NCBI RefSeq assembly: GCF_003002065.1
Contig: NZ_PVZG01000024.1
Coordinates: 1 to 64,000 of the forward strand
DNA length: 64,000 bases
From: Pseudosporangium ferrugineum
Lineage (GTDB): Bacteria > Actinomycetota > Actinomycetes > Mycobacteriales > Micromonosporaceae
Direction: 5' to 3'
Under the pieces are notes generated by a model. It did not search any database and was not told where the DNA came from. It was given only the letters and a program-made list of their open reading frames with translations. Below are positions 8,177 to 15,037 of this stretch, one piece after another. Made by a program: the position numbers and the translations under genes. Every line of letters starts with the position of its first letter. The first letter of the stretch is position 1.

Positions 8177-8910
8177 CAGGCCGACCCAGACTTCCGCTCG
8201 CCGGGCGCTGTGGCACCGGGCAGTGCCGGCTTTCGCTCGCCCGGCGCCGCGCCATCGGAGAGCGCCGGCTTTCGCTCGCCCGGTGCGACGGCGTCGGGGC
8301 GTCGCAGGTAGAGCGGGGTGAGCGGCTCGCCCGGCCCGCCGGACCGGATCTTGTCGAACGCCAGGGCGATCAGCGCCTCACCGGAGGGGTAGAGCACCCG
8401 GTCGTCGATCGGGATCCCGAAGACCTCGCTGTACTTGACCGCGCCCTCCCCCACCGCCCGATCGGCGTCGACCCGGACGTCGGCGGGCCGCGCCACGTCG
8501 GGATCGGTCACCCGCTTCCCGTCGAGATAGGTCGCGAAATACACCTCCCGCCGCCGCGCGTCGGTCGCCACCAGCACCCGTCCCGGCCCGGCCGCCCGGC
8601 CGAGCGCATCGAGCGAGCAGATCCCGTACGCCGGGATGCCCAGCGCCTGCCCCATGCTCGCGGCGGTGGCCAGCCCCACCCGGAGCCCGGTGAAGGGCCC
8701 GGGCCCGAGACCGGCCACGATGGCGCCGAGCTGGGCCGGCCGCACCCCGGCCTCGGCGAGCACCGCCCGCACCTGCGGAGCGAGCAGTTCCCCGTGCGCC
8801 CGCGGGTCGACGGTCCGCCGCTCACCGAGGCCGGCCAGACCACCGTCGCCGACCTCGGCCAGGGCGGCCGTGACCGCGGGCGTCGAGGTATCGAGAGCAA
8901 GAACGAGCAC
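8176..8910 (-). CDS. tsaB: tRNA threonylcarbamoyladenosine biosynthesis protein TsaB
   Basis: TsaB is the non-catalytic partner of TsaD in t6A synthesis. The protein begins LVLALDTSTPAVTAAL and has the family motif GPGPFTGLRVGLATA near residue 75. I place the start at GTG 8910 (244 residues), because a -10 hexamer TAGGGT ends exactly 7 nt before it; GTG 8913 and TTG 8916 are alternatives. The last 37 residues are an unusual low-complexity tail made of three copies of APGERK(P/S), encoded by a tandem repeat (8179-8289). Such a tail is not part of the TsaB fold. Confidence 0.94.
   Translation of the reverse strand: MLVLALDTSTPAVTAALAEVGDGGLAGLGERRTVDPRAHGELLAPQVRAVLAEAGVRPAQLGAIVAGLGPGPFTGLRVGLATAASMGQALGIPAYGICSLDALGRAAGPGRVLVATDARRREVYFATYLDGKRVTDPDVARPADVRVDADRAVGEGAVKYSEVFGIPIDDRVLYPSGEALIALAFDKIRSGGPGEPLTPLYLRRPDAVAPGERKPALSDGAAPGERKPALPGATAPGERKSGSA
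8179..8289 (-). repeat. In-frame tandem repeat encoding the TsaB tail
   Basis: Three diverged copies of a unit encoding APGERKPAL plus a short variable linker. The best conserved DNA core, gccggctttcgctcgccc, recurs around 8229 and 8262, with a weaker copy near 8190. Confidence 0.75.
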
Positions 8911-8916
8911 CACCAA

Positions 8917-8922
8917 ACCCTA
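8917..8922 (-). promoter_or_regulatory. -10 hexamer TAGGGT, leaderless tsaB
   Basis: On the minus strand TAGGGT is followed by 6 nt and then the GTG at 8910, without a Shine-Dalgarno. The same hexamer and near-identical spacing precede acpS, which strengthens both calls. Confidence 0.5.
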
Positions 8923-9164
8923 GCGGGACGACGGACACGCCCCGTGCCAGGCGGCCCCGGCCTGTGGATAACCCCGCCGCCCCCGCGACCATCCGCCGCC
9001 GGGACCAGGTCAGCCGGCCCGGACCCGCCCCGGGGGACGGGCCGGTGTCGTGGACGGCACGCGGGCCGGGCCGCCCCGCACGGGCACACTCCGGACCGGG
9101 ACGCTCCGCACGGGCACACCCCAGGCCGGGACGCTCCGCACGGGAAGACCCTGGGCCGGGCGGC
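8923..9164. other. tsaB-ung intergenic region with 30-bp tandem repeat
   Basis: No gene was seen. Three adjacent 30-bp units, consensus gggacgctccgcacgggcac followed by a 10-bp variable end, fill 9068-9157, directly beyond the ung stop codon. A perfect DnaA-box match (TGTGGATAA) lies at 8963-8971, about 40 bp upstream of the tsaB -10 element. Confidence 0.75.
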
Positions 9165-9848
9165 CTACTCGCGCGGATCCCAGTTGATCGGGGTGCGGCC
9201 CGCATCGGCGAGGGCCTTGTTGGCCGCGCTGAACATGCGGGCACCGAAGAAGTCCCTGCCGCCGTTCATCGGGCTCGGGTGTCCCGACTCGATCACGGTG
9301 TGGGCCGAGTTGGTCACCAGCTCGGCCTTCTTGCGGGCGTACGCGCCCCAGAGCAGGAACACCACCCGGTCCGGCCGCGCGTCCAGGGCACGGATCGTGG
9401 CGTCGGTGAACACCTCCCAGCCCTTGCCCTTGTGCGAGGCCGCCGCTCCCGCGCGTACGGTCAGCACCGCGTTGAGCAGCAGCACGCCCTGCCGGGCCCA
9501 GCCGGTCAGGTCTCCACCCGCCGGCGGGGGAACCCCGACGTCGGCGGCCAGCTCCTTGTAGACGTTGCGCAGCGACGGCGGCACCCGGACCCCGTCACGC
9601 ACGCTGAAGCTGAGTCCGTGCGCCTGCCCCGGCCCGTGGTACGGGTCCTGCCCCAGGATCAGCACCCGGGTCTGCTCGGGCGAGCACAGCCGGTATGCCG
9701 CGAACAGGTCCTCGACCGGCGGATAGACGGTGTGGTTCGCATACTGCTCGCCGACGAAGGCACCCAGCGCCTCGGTGGCGGCGGGGTCGAGGAAGGGTGC
9801 GAGCTCGGCGCGCCAGGCGGGCGGGAGCAGCTCAAGCAGATTCAACAT
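9165..9848 (-). CDS. ung: Uracil-DNA glycosylase, family 1
   Basis: Removes uracil from DNA in base excision repair. The 227-residue protein has the water-activating motif GQDPYHGPGQAHGLSFSV (about residues 62-79), the GVLLLNAVLTVRAG strand, and the minor-groove loop HPSPMNG, matching family-1 UNG throughout. The start is ATG 9848 (MLNLLELL), with another ATG immediately upstream at 9851; a GGAG sits just before them. It is inserted between tsaE and tsaB, which are normally adjacent, and is flanked on both sides by short tandem repeats. Confidence 0.95.
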   Translation of the reverse strand: MLNLLELLPPAWRAELAPFLDPAATEALGAFVGEQYANHTVYPPVEDLFAAYRLCSPEQTRVLILGQDPYHGPGQAHGLSFSVRDGVRVPPSLRNVYKELAADVGVPPPAGGDLTGWARQGVLLLNAVLTVRAGAAASHKGKGWEVFTDATIRALDARPDRVVFLLWGAYARKKAELVTNSAHTVIESGHPSPMNGGRDFFGARMFSAANKALADAGRTPINWDPRE

Positions 9849-9851
9849 CAT

Positions 9852-10039
9852 CTCCGGTCAGAGCAGCAGGCAAAGTCAGAGCAAGGGGCGAGGTCAGAGC
9901 AAGGGGCGAGGTCAGAGCAAGGGGCGAGGTCAGAGCACCAGGCGAAATCAGGGCCCGGGGAGGCGAGGTCGGAGGTCGGAGTCGGAGCCCGGTTGAGGGC
10001 GAGGTCGGAGCGTGAGTCGGGAGCATGTCGAGCGTGGCG
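9852..10039. repeat. Intergenic 18-bp tandem repeat between tsaE and ung
   Basis: Five 18-bp units occupy 9857-9946. The middle three (9875-9928) are identical copies of gtcagagcaaggggcgag and the outer two differ at a few bases. Degenerate related sequence (gaggtcggag) continues to about 10020. A small reading frame through it would give repeats of ALTSPL but has no other gene-like character. Confidence 0.85.
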
Positions 10040-10513
10040 TCAGAGTTTGTCGAGGCGGGCGGCCCAGTCGCCGCCGTGGGGGGTCAGGTCGATCACCCGG
10101 GTGTCGTCGTCGAGGCGGTCGATGCGGACCGCCAGGTATTCGTCGTTGAGCTGCTCGACCAGGCCCGCGCCCCACTCGACCACGGTGACCGCGTCCTCGG
10201 CGGAGGCGTCCAGGTCGAGGTCGTCGATCTCCGCGCGCGGGTCGGCCGCGTCGCCCAGCCTGTACGCGTCCGCGTGCACCAGCGGCACCTCGCCCCCGCG
10301 CGCCGGGTCGGGCCGGTGCACCCGGGCGATTACGAACGTCGGCGAGGTGATCGCGCCGAGCACCTTGAGGCCGGCGCCGATGCCCTGCACCAGCGCGGTC
10401 TTGCCGGCGCCGAGCGGCCCGGTCAGCAGCAGCAGGTCGCCGGGGCGGAGCAGGGCCGCCAGCCGCCGCCCGAAGGCCTGGGTGTCGTCGACGGTGGGCA
10501 GGCGGATCGTCAC
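10040..10513 (-). CDS. tsaE: tRNA threonylcarbamoyladenosine biosynthesis ATPase TsaE
   Basis: P-loop ATPase that cycles the TsaB-TsaD complex during t6A formation. The 157-residue product has Walker A GPLGAGKTALVQG (about residues 30-42), the switch-like SPTFVIARVH (about 57-66) and HADAYRLGD. GTG 10513 overlaps the stop of the upstream hydrolase (GTGA), which fixes the start. Much longer in-frame extensions upstream would only be shadow sequence of the hydrolase. The alr-hydrolase-tsaE order is normal for Actinobacteria. Confidence 0.94.
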   Translation of the reverse strand: MTIRLPTVDDTQAFGRRLAALLRPGDLLLLTGPLGAGKTALVQGIGAGLKVLGAITSPTFVIARVHRPDPARGGEVPLVHADAYRLGDAADPRAEIDDLDLDASAEDAVTVVEWGAGLVEQLNDEYLAVRIDRLDDDTRVIDLTPHGGDWAARLDKL

Positions 10514-11604
10514 GAGATGCGCTCCAGGAACGGGATCAGGGCCGCGTTCACCTCGTCCGCCTTCTCGAGCATCACGACGTGCCCGCTGTTGTCGATCTTC
10601 AGCAGCTCCGCCTCGGGCAGGTGGCGCAGGATCTCCTCCGAGTGCGTGACGGGCGTCAGGTAGTCCTTCGTCCCGACCAGCACCAGCACCGGTACGCCCT
10701 TGAGCGCCGACAACGCCGGGAAGCGGTTGTGCGCGTAGAGCGTGTGCAGATACTTCGTCAGCGTCTCGACGGAGGTTCTGGAATTCATCTGCTCCACGAA
10801 GGTGACCAGGGACGGGCTGGGCCGGGAGTCGCCGAAGCCGTACCGGCGGGTGAGCAGCCAGGCGAGGTCCGCGGAGGCGAGCCGCGCCCGGTCGATGGCC
10901 GACCCGCCGATGCGCGCGGCGCCGCCCCACACCGGGAAGAAGGGCGCGCTGGCGCGGGCCACCAGCGTCGGGATGCCGAGCTTGCTCTTGTCGATCAGGC
11001 CGGCCGAGGTGGACATGAGCACCACGCCGGTCACACGCTTGCCGAACCACTCCGGATGCTGCTCGGCGAACGCCATGATCGTCATGCCGCCCATCGAGTG
11101 CCCGACGAGGATGATCGGGCCCTCGGGCACGGCGGCGTCGAGCACGGCGGCCAGCGACTTGCCCAGCGCCGCGATGTCGTAGTTGCCGGAGCGCAGGCGC
11201 CCGGAGCGGCCGTGGCCGGGCTGGTCGTAGAAGACCAGCCGGTGCTCGCCCAGCTCGGTGAGGGCCTGCCGCTGGAAGTAGAACGTGCCCATGTCCAGCG
11301 CGAAGCCGTGCACGAACACGACCGTGGGCCGGGCGCCGGGCCGCTTCGGCTCGACGATCTCGACGTGCAGGTCGGTGCCGTCGGCCGCGGTCACGGTCAG
11401 CTGCGCGTCGTACGGCTGATCGCCGAACTCCTCGTCCGCATACGGGTCGCCGGCGACGTTCTGGGAACGGCGGACCAGCGCGCGCTCGACGGCGAAGGCG
11501 GTGGCGAGGCCCGCCGCGGCGACGCCGATGACGGCACCTGCGATGCCGACCTTGCGGGCGCGGCGGTGCGGGCCGGAGCGGGCGGGCGGCTTCGCGGAAC
11601 TCAT
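10510..11604 (-). CDS. Alpha/beta-fold hydrolase, membrane-anchored
   Basis: A 364-residue alpha/beta hydrolase with one N-terminal membrane helix (about residues 19-40, VGIAGAVIGVAAAGLATAFAV). The nucleophile elbow is GHSMGG (about residue 165), the acid lies in LVGTKDYLTP, and the catalytic histidine in NSGHVVMLEK near the C-terminus. Its start overlaps the alr stop (ATGA) and its stop overlaps tsaE (GTGA). It is a conserved companion of alr/tsaE in Actinobacteria, but the natural ester or lipid substrate is unknown. Confidence 0.88.
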   Translation of the reverse strand: MSSAKPPARSGPHRRARKVGIAGAVIGVAAAGLATAFAVERALVRRSQNVAGDPYADEEFGDQPYDAQLTVTAADGTDLHVEIVEPKRPGARPTVVFVHGFALDMGTFYFQRQALTELGEHRLVFYDQPGHGRSGRLRSGNYDIAALGKSLAAVLDAAVPEGPIILVGHSMGGMTIMAFAEQHPEWFGKRVTGVVLMSTSAGLIDKSKLGIPTLVARASAPFFPVWGGAARIGGSAIDRARLASADLAWLLTRRYGFGDSRPSPSLVTFVEQMNSRTSVETLTKYLHTLYAHNRFPALSALKGVPVLVLVGTKDYLTPVTHSEEILRHLPEAELLKIDNSGHVVMLEKADEVNAALIPFLERIS

Positions 11605-12776
11605 CCGGCCTCCCCGGTGGAATCGGAGCCCGGCGCCTCGGGCGGCGAGGCGGCGACTCCGGCCGTACCGTCGTAGATCCGGGGGACCCGGGAGCCCCCG
11701 AACCGCGTCACGATCTCGTAGTTGATCGTGCCGATCGCCTCGGCCCAGTCGGTGGCGGTCGGCTCGCCGTCGTCACCGGGGCCGAAGAGCGTGGCCACGT
11801 CGCCCGCCGCGACCGGGTCGTCGCCGCAGTCCAGCACGAACTGGTCCATGCAGACCCGGCCGGCGATGGGACGCACCGCGCCGCCGAGCCGCACCGGGCC
11901 GACGTTCGACGCGTGCCGCGGCACCCCGTCGCCGTAGCCCAGCGGCACGAGCGCCAGCGTCGACTCGCGCGAGGTGTGGTACGCGTGCCCGTACGAGACG
12001 CCCTGTCCCGCCGGAACCCGCTTGGTCAGGGTGACCCGGGCCCGGGCCGTCATCGCCGGGCGCAGTCCGGCCGGCTGCGGGCCGGGCAGCGGCGACAGCC
12101 CGTAGATGGCCACGCCCGGCCGCACCAGGTCGTAGTGGGCGTCGGGGCGGGTGAGCGTCGCGGCGGAATTCGCGATGTGGCGGTAGCGCGGCTCGATGCC
12201 GTAGCGCTCCGCCGTCGCAAGGCCCTCGGCGAAGACCGCGAGCTGGTGGTCGATGGTCTCGTGGCCGGGCTCATCGGCGTAGACGAAGTGGCTCCACACG
12301 CCGACGACCTCGATCTCGCCGTCGGCCTGCGCCTTCGCGGCCGCCTCGGCCAGGGACGGCCAGTCGGCGGGGGTGGCGCCGCCGCGGGCGAGGCCGGTGT
12401 CGAGCTTGAGGTGCACCCGGGCCGGCCGGTGCGCCCGGCGGACCGCGCCGACCAGCTCGCCGAGCTGCGGAAGGCTGCCGGCGCTCAGGTCCACGCCGGC
12501 CTCGACGCCCTCGTGCAGCGGCAGGCCGGGGGCGTGCAACCAGGCGAGCACGGGGGCGGTCAGCCCGGCCCGGCGCAGCGCCAGCGCCTCGCCGAGAGTG
12601 GCCACCCCGAGCCACGTCGCGCCGCCCGCGAGCGCCGCGCGTGCGGCGGGCAGCATGCCATGGCCGTACCCGTCGGCCTTGACGACCGCCATGACCTCGG
12701 CCGTCGTCCCCGCGCGAAGGGTCGCCACGTTGTCCCGGATCGCGTCCAGATCGACCCGGACCTCGGCTTGCCACAT
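11601..12776 (-). CDS. alr: Alanine racemase
   Basis: PLP enzyme making D-alanine for peptidoglycan. The PLP lysine sits in VMAVVKADGYGHG (about residues 32-44), the second-base tyrosine in GVSYGHAYHT, and the substrate loop in VCMDQFVLD. I prefer ATG 12776 (391 residues, MWQAEVRVDL), because a -10 hexamer TAGGCT lies exactly 7 nt upstream and the transcript would be leaderless. An ATG two codons earlier (12782) is possible. The last 25 residues are a Ser/Gly/Pro-rich tail. The gene is coupled to the hydrolase by ATGA. Confidence 0.95.
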   Translation of the reverse strand: MWQAEVRVDLDAIRDNVATLRAGTTAEVMAVVKADGYGHGMLPAARAALAGGATWLGVATLGEALALRRAGLTAPVLAWLHAPGLPLHEGVEAGVDLSAGSLPQLGELVGAVRRAHRPARVHLKLDTGLARGGATPADWPSLAEAAAKAQADGEIEVVGVWSHFVYADEPGHETIDHQLAVFAEGLATAERYGIEPRYRHIANSAATLTRPDAHYDLVRPGVAIYGLSPLPGPQPAGLRPAMTARARVTLTKRVPAGQGVSYGHAYHTSRESTLALVPLGYGDGVPRHASNVGPVRLGGAVRPIAGRVCMDQFVLDCGDDPVAAGDVATLFGPGDDGEPTATDWAEAIGTINYEIVTRFGGSRVPRIYDGTAGVAASPPEAPGSDSTGEAG

Positions 12777-12783
12777 GTCCATC

Positions 12784-12789
12784 AGCCTA
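12784..12789 (-). promoter_or_regulatory. -10 hexamer TAGGCT, leaderless alr
   Basis: TAGGCT on the minus strand, then 7 nt, then ATG 12776. It is the same hexamer and spacing as before the aminotransferase at 19550. A GGAGG further upstream is too far away to serve either ATG well. Confidence 0.45.
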
Positions 12790-12814
12790 CTGATCCCCTC
12801 CGACAGAACCCGCG

Positions 12815-14251
12815 TCAGAGCAGGTCGGCGAGGACCGGCCGGAGCGCGGCGGCCACATCGGCGGACGTGGCGGGCCCGTCCAGGCCGGCGCGGCGGCCCG
12901 CCAGCCCGTGGACGTAGGCCGCGGCGACCGCGGCCCGCTCGGCGGGCACTCCGGCGGCCAGCAATGAGCCCAGAAGGCCCGCCAGGACGTCCCCGGAACC
13001 GGCTGTCGCGAGGTCGGCGCTCCCGGTCGGGTTGGCCCACACCTCGCCGGACGGCGTCGCCACGATGGTCCGGTCGCCCTTGAGCAGGACGACGGCGTTG
13101 ATCCAGGCGGCGAGCCGGCAGGCGGCGCCCACCCGGTCGGCCCCCGGCGCCTCCCCGGCCAGCCGGGCGAACTCGCGGTCGTGCGGCGTGATCACCAGCG
13201 GCGCGTCGCGGCGCAGGTCGGTCGCGTGCTGCCCGTCGACCAGCAGGGTCAGCGCGTCGGCGTCCAGCAGGACCGGCAGGGAGGTGGCGAGGACGCTGCG
13301 CAATTCCGTACGCGCATCGTCATCGGTCCCCAGCCCCGAGCCGCACACCCACGCCTGCACCCGGCCCGCGTCGGCGACCCGCTTGGCCGCGACGACCGAC
13401 GGGTGTTGCCGCAGAACCTCCCGATCGGCGCTGCCCGCGTAGCGCACCATGCCGGTCGGGCCGGCGAGCGCACCGGTCACCGACAGCACGGCGGCCCCCG
13501 GGTACGTGGCCGAGCCGGTGGCCACCCCCACGACGCCGCGGGTGTACTTGTCCGACGCGGCGCCCGGCCTCGGCCACCACGAGACGATGTCGGACGCGTC
13601 GGGTACGCGTACCGCGGCCGAAGCGCGCAGCGTGGCACCCAGGCCGATGTCCACCAGCTCGACGTGGCCCGCCAGGGCCGCGGCAGGCCCCACGACGTGC
13701 GCGGGCTTGAGGCAGCCGAACGTGACCGTGACATCCGCGTGCACCGCGTCCCCGGGCACGTCACCGGTGTCCACCGCGACCCCGCTCGGCACGTCCACCG
13801 CGACGACCGGCGTCCCCGGATGCCGGCGGCGCAGGCCCGCGACCAGGGCGGCGGCGTCGGGCCGGAGCCCACCGCTCGCGCCGATGCCCACGATGCCGTC
13901 GACGATCAGGTCGGCACGCGCGGGAGGCTCGGCCACCGTACGGCCGCCGGCCCGGCGCAGGGTGGCCAGACCGGCCGGGTGTGCACGGTCGGGCTGGAGC
14001 AGGACCGCCCGCACCGCCGCACCCCGCGCGGCCAGGCGCGCACCCGCATAGAGGGCGTCGCCGCCGTTGTCACCGCTGCCGATCAGCAGCACGACCGTCG
14101 AGCCGTAGACGCCGCCGCGCTCCTGGAGCAGCAACGCGCACCGGCGGGCCAGCCCGGCCGCGGCGCGCTGCATGAGGGTGCCGTCCGGCAGGGTCGCCAT
14201 CAGGGCCTTCTCCGCCGAGCGTACGTCCGCAACCCGCCATGCCTGCCGCAT
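12815..14251 (-). CDS. nnr: Bifunctional NAD(P)H-hydrate epimerase/dehydratase
   Basis: A 478-residue fusion that repairs hydrated NAD(P)H. The N-terminal YjeF epimerase domain (about 1-210) has VLLIGSGDNGGDALYAG. The C-terminal ribokinase-like dehydratase (about 225-478) has ITPHDREFARLAG and the ATP/ADP loop TAGSGDVLAGLLGSLLA. The ATG at 14251 is preceded by GGGAGAG at good distance. It sits between alr and acpS on the same strand, the usual Actinobacteria arrangement. Confidence 0.93.
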   Translation of the reverse strand: MRQAWRVADVRSAEKALMATLPDGTLMQRAAAGLARRCALLLQERGGVYGSTVVLLIGSGDNGGDALYAGARLAARGAAVRAVLLQPDRAHPAGLATLRRAGGRTVAEPPARADLIVDGIVGIGASGGLRPDAAALVAGLRRRHPGTPVVAVDVPSGVAVDTGDVPGDAVHADVTVTFGCLKPAHVVGPAAALAGHVELVDIGLGATLRASAAVRVPDASDIVSWWPRPGAASDKYTRGVVGVATGSATYPGAAVLSVTGALAGPTGMVRYAGSADREVLRQHPSVVAAKRVADAGRVQAWVCGSGLGTDDDARTELRSVLATSLPVLLDADALTLLVDGQHATDLRRDAPLVITPHDREFARLAGEAPGADRVGAACRLAAWINAVVLLKGDRTIVATPSGEVWANPTGSADLATAGSGDVLAGLLGSLLAAGVPAERAAVAAAYVHGLAGRRAGLDGPATSADVAAALRPVLADLL

Positions 14252-14266
14252 GCGCTCTCCCTCAGG

Positions 14267-14635
14267 TCAGGCCTCGGCCACCACCATGGCCGAGGCGATG
14301 CCGCCGTCGTGGGACAGCGACAGGTGCCACCGGCTGATGCCGCGGTCGGCCGCCACCGCGGCGACCGTACCGGAGACGGTCAGCCAGGGCCGCCCGTCCG
14401 GGTCCGAGACGATCTCGCAGTCGTGCCACCGCATGCCGGCCGGTGCGCCGAGTGCCTTGGCCACCGCTTCCTTGGCCGCGAACCGCGCGGCCAGGGACTC
14501 CGCGGACCGCGGATTGCCGGACTGTGTCGTCCGCTCACCCTCGGTGAAGAGCCGGTCCGCCAGCAGCGGCGTGCGGTCCAGCGCCCGGGCGAACCGGTCG
14601 ACGAGCACCACATCGATCCCGACAGACACGATCAC
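14267..14635 (-). CDS. acpS: Holo-[acyl-carrier-protein] synthase
   Basis: Transfers 4'-phosphopantetheine from CoA to acyl carrier proteins. The 122-residue enzyme has the magnesium aspartate in VGIDVVLVDRF (about residues 5-15) and the glutamate in ARFAAKEAVAKALGAP (about 50-65). GTG 14635 is chosen because TAGGGT ends 7 nt before it; GTG 14629 is the alternative. Longer upstream reading frames are low-complexity shadow. The gene starts the acpS-nnr-alr run and is divergent from the EspC-like gene. Confidence 0.94.
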   Translation of the reverse strand: MIVSVGIDVVLVDRFARALDRTPLLADRLFTEGERTTQSGNPRSAESLAARFAAKEAVAKALGAPAGMRWHDCEIVSDPDGRPWLTVSGTVAAVAADRGISRWHLSLSHDGGIASAMVVAEA

Positions 14636-14642
14636 ATACGCA

Positions 14643-14648
14643 ACCCTA
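14643..14648 (-). promoter_or_regulatory. -10 hexamer TAGGGT, leaderless acpS
   Basis: TAGGGT, 7 nt, then GTG 14635 on the minus strand. A perfect DnaA box overlaps the region where the -35 would lie (14659-14667). Confidence 0.5.
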
Positions 14649-14658
14649 GCCGGATCGG

Positions 14659-14686
14659 TTATCCACAGGCGGGGCCCTCGTCCACA
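14659..14686 (+). promoter_or_regulatory. Pair of DnaA-box-like sites
   Basis: TTATCCACA at 14659-14667 is a perfect DnaA box, and TCGTCCACA at 14678-14686 is one mismatch from the actinobacterial form TTGTCCACA. They are direct repeats 19 bp apart, located between the divergent acpS and EspC-like genes. Binding by DnaA is inferred from sequence only. Confidence 0.35.
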
Positions 14687-14758
14687 GGCCGGACCCGCGG
14701 GCCCCGCCGATTCTCTAGCGTCGTCGGTCCCAGCCCGCCCTCGTTCCGGAGGTTGCCG

Positions 14759-15037
14759 ATGACGCCCGATCTCGAAGTCGATCCCGACGGCGTCCGCGCC
14801 TGGGCCGCGGCGCTCACCGCGGCCGGCCAGGGTTTCCACCTGGCCCCGCTGCCGCCGGTTCCGGGTCCGCGCTGGTCCGCAACCGACGGGGGTACGGCCG
14901 CAGCAGCGGCCGCCCGCCGCACCGTGGCGGAGATAGCCGACGCCCTCGTGGCGACCGCGCGGGCGGCGAACGGCACCGTGGACGACTACGAGGCGGCCGA
15001 CGACCGGGCAGCCGCCCGCCTGCGGAACATCGCATGA
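14759..15037 (+). CDS. EspC-like ESX/type VII secretion substrate
   Basis: A 92-residue helical protein starting TPDLEVDPDGVRAWAAALT, the opening typical of the EspC family. It ends in an alanine-rich helix with DDYEAADDRAAARL. Tyr77 and Asp81 make a YxxxD motif, the type VII export signal. The ATG is preceded by GGAGG at 6 nt. The next gene begins 4 bases before the stop (ATGA), so the two are cotranslated. The family is known from mycobacterial ESX systems, but no ESX core gene lies in this window. Confidence 0.7.
   Translation: MTPDLEVDPDGVRAWAAALTAAGQGFHLAPLPPVPGPRWSATDGGTAAAAAARRTVAEIADALVATARAANGTVDDYEAADDRAAARLRNIA

Noticed and set aside
9857..9946. Possible CRISPR array
   Set aside because: The units are contiguous with no unique spacers, and there are no cas genes. 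It is a simple tandem repeat, as are the other arrays here.
9832..10026. Small frame encoding ALTSPL hexapeptide repeats
   Set aside because: It is only the reading of the 18-bp repeat. It has no Shine-Dalgarno, no homology and no hydrophobic or folded region.
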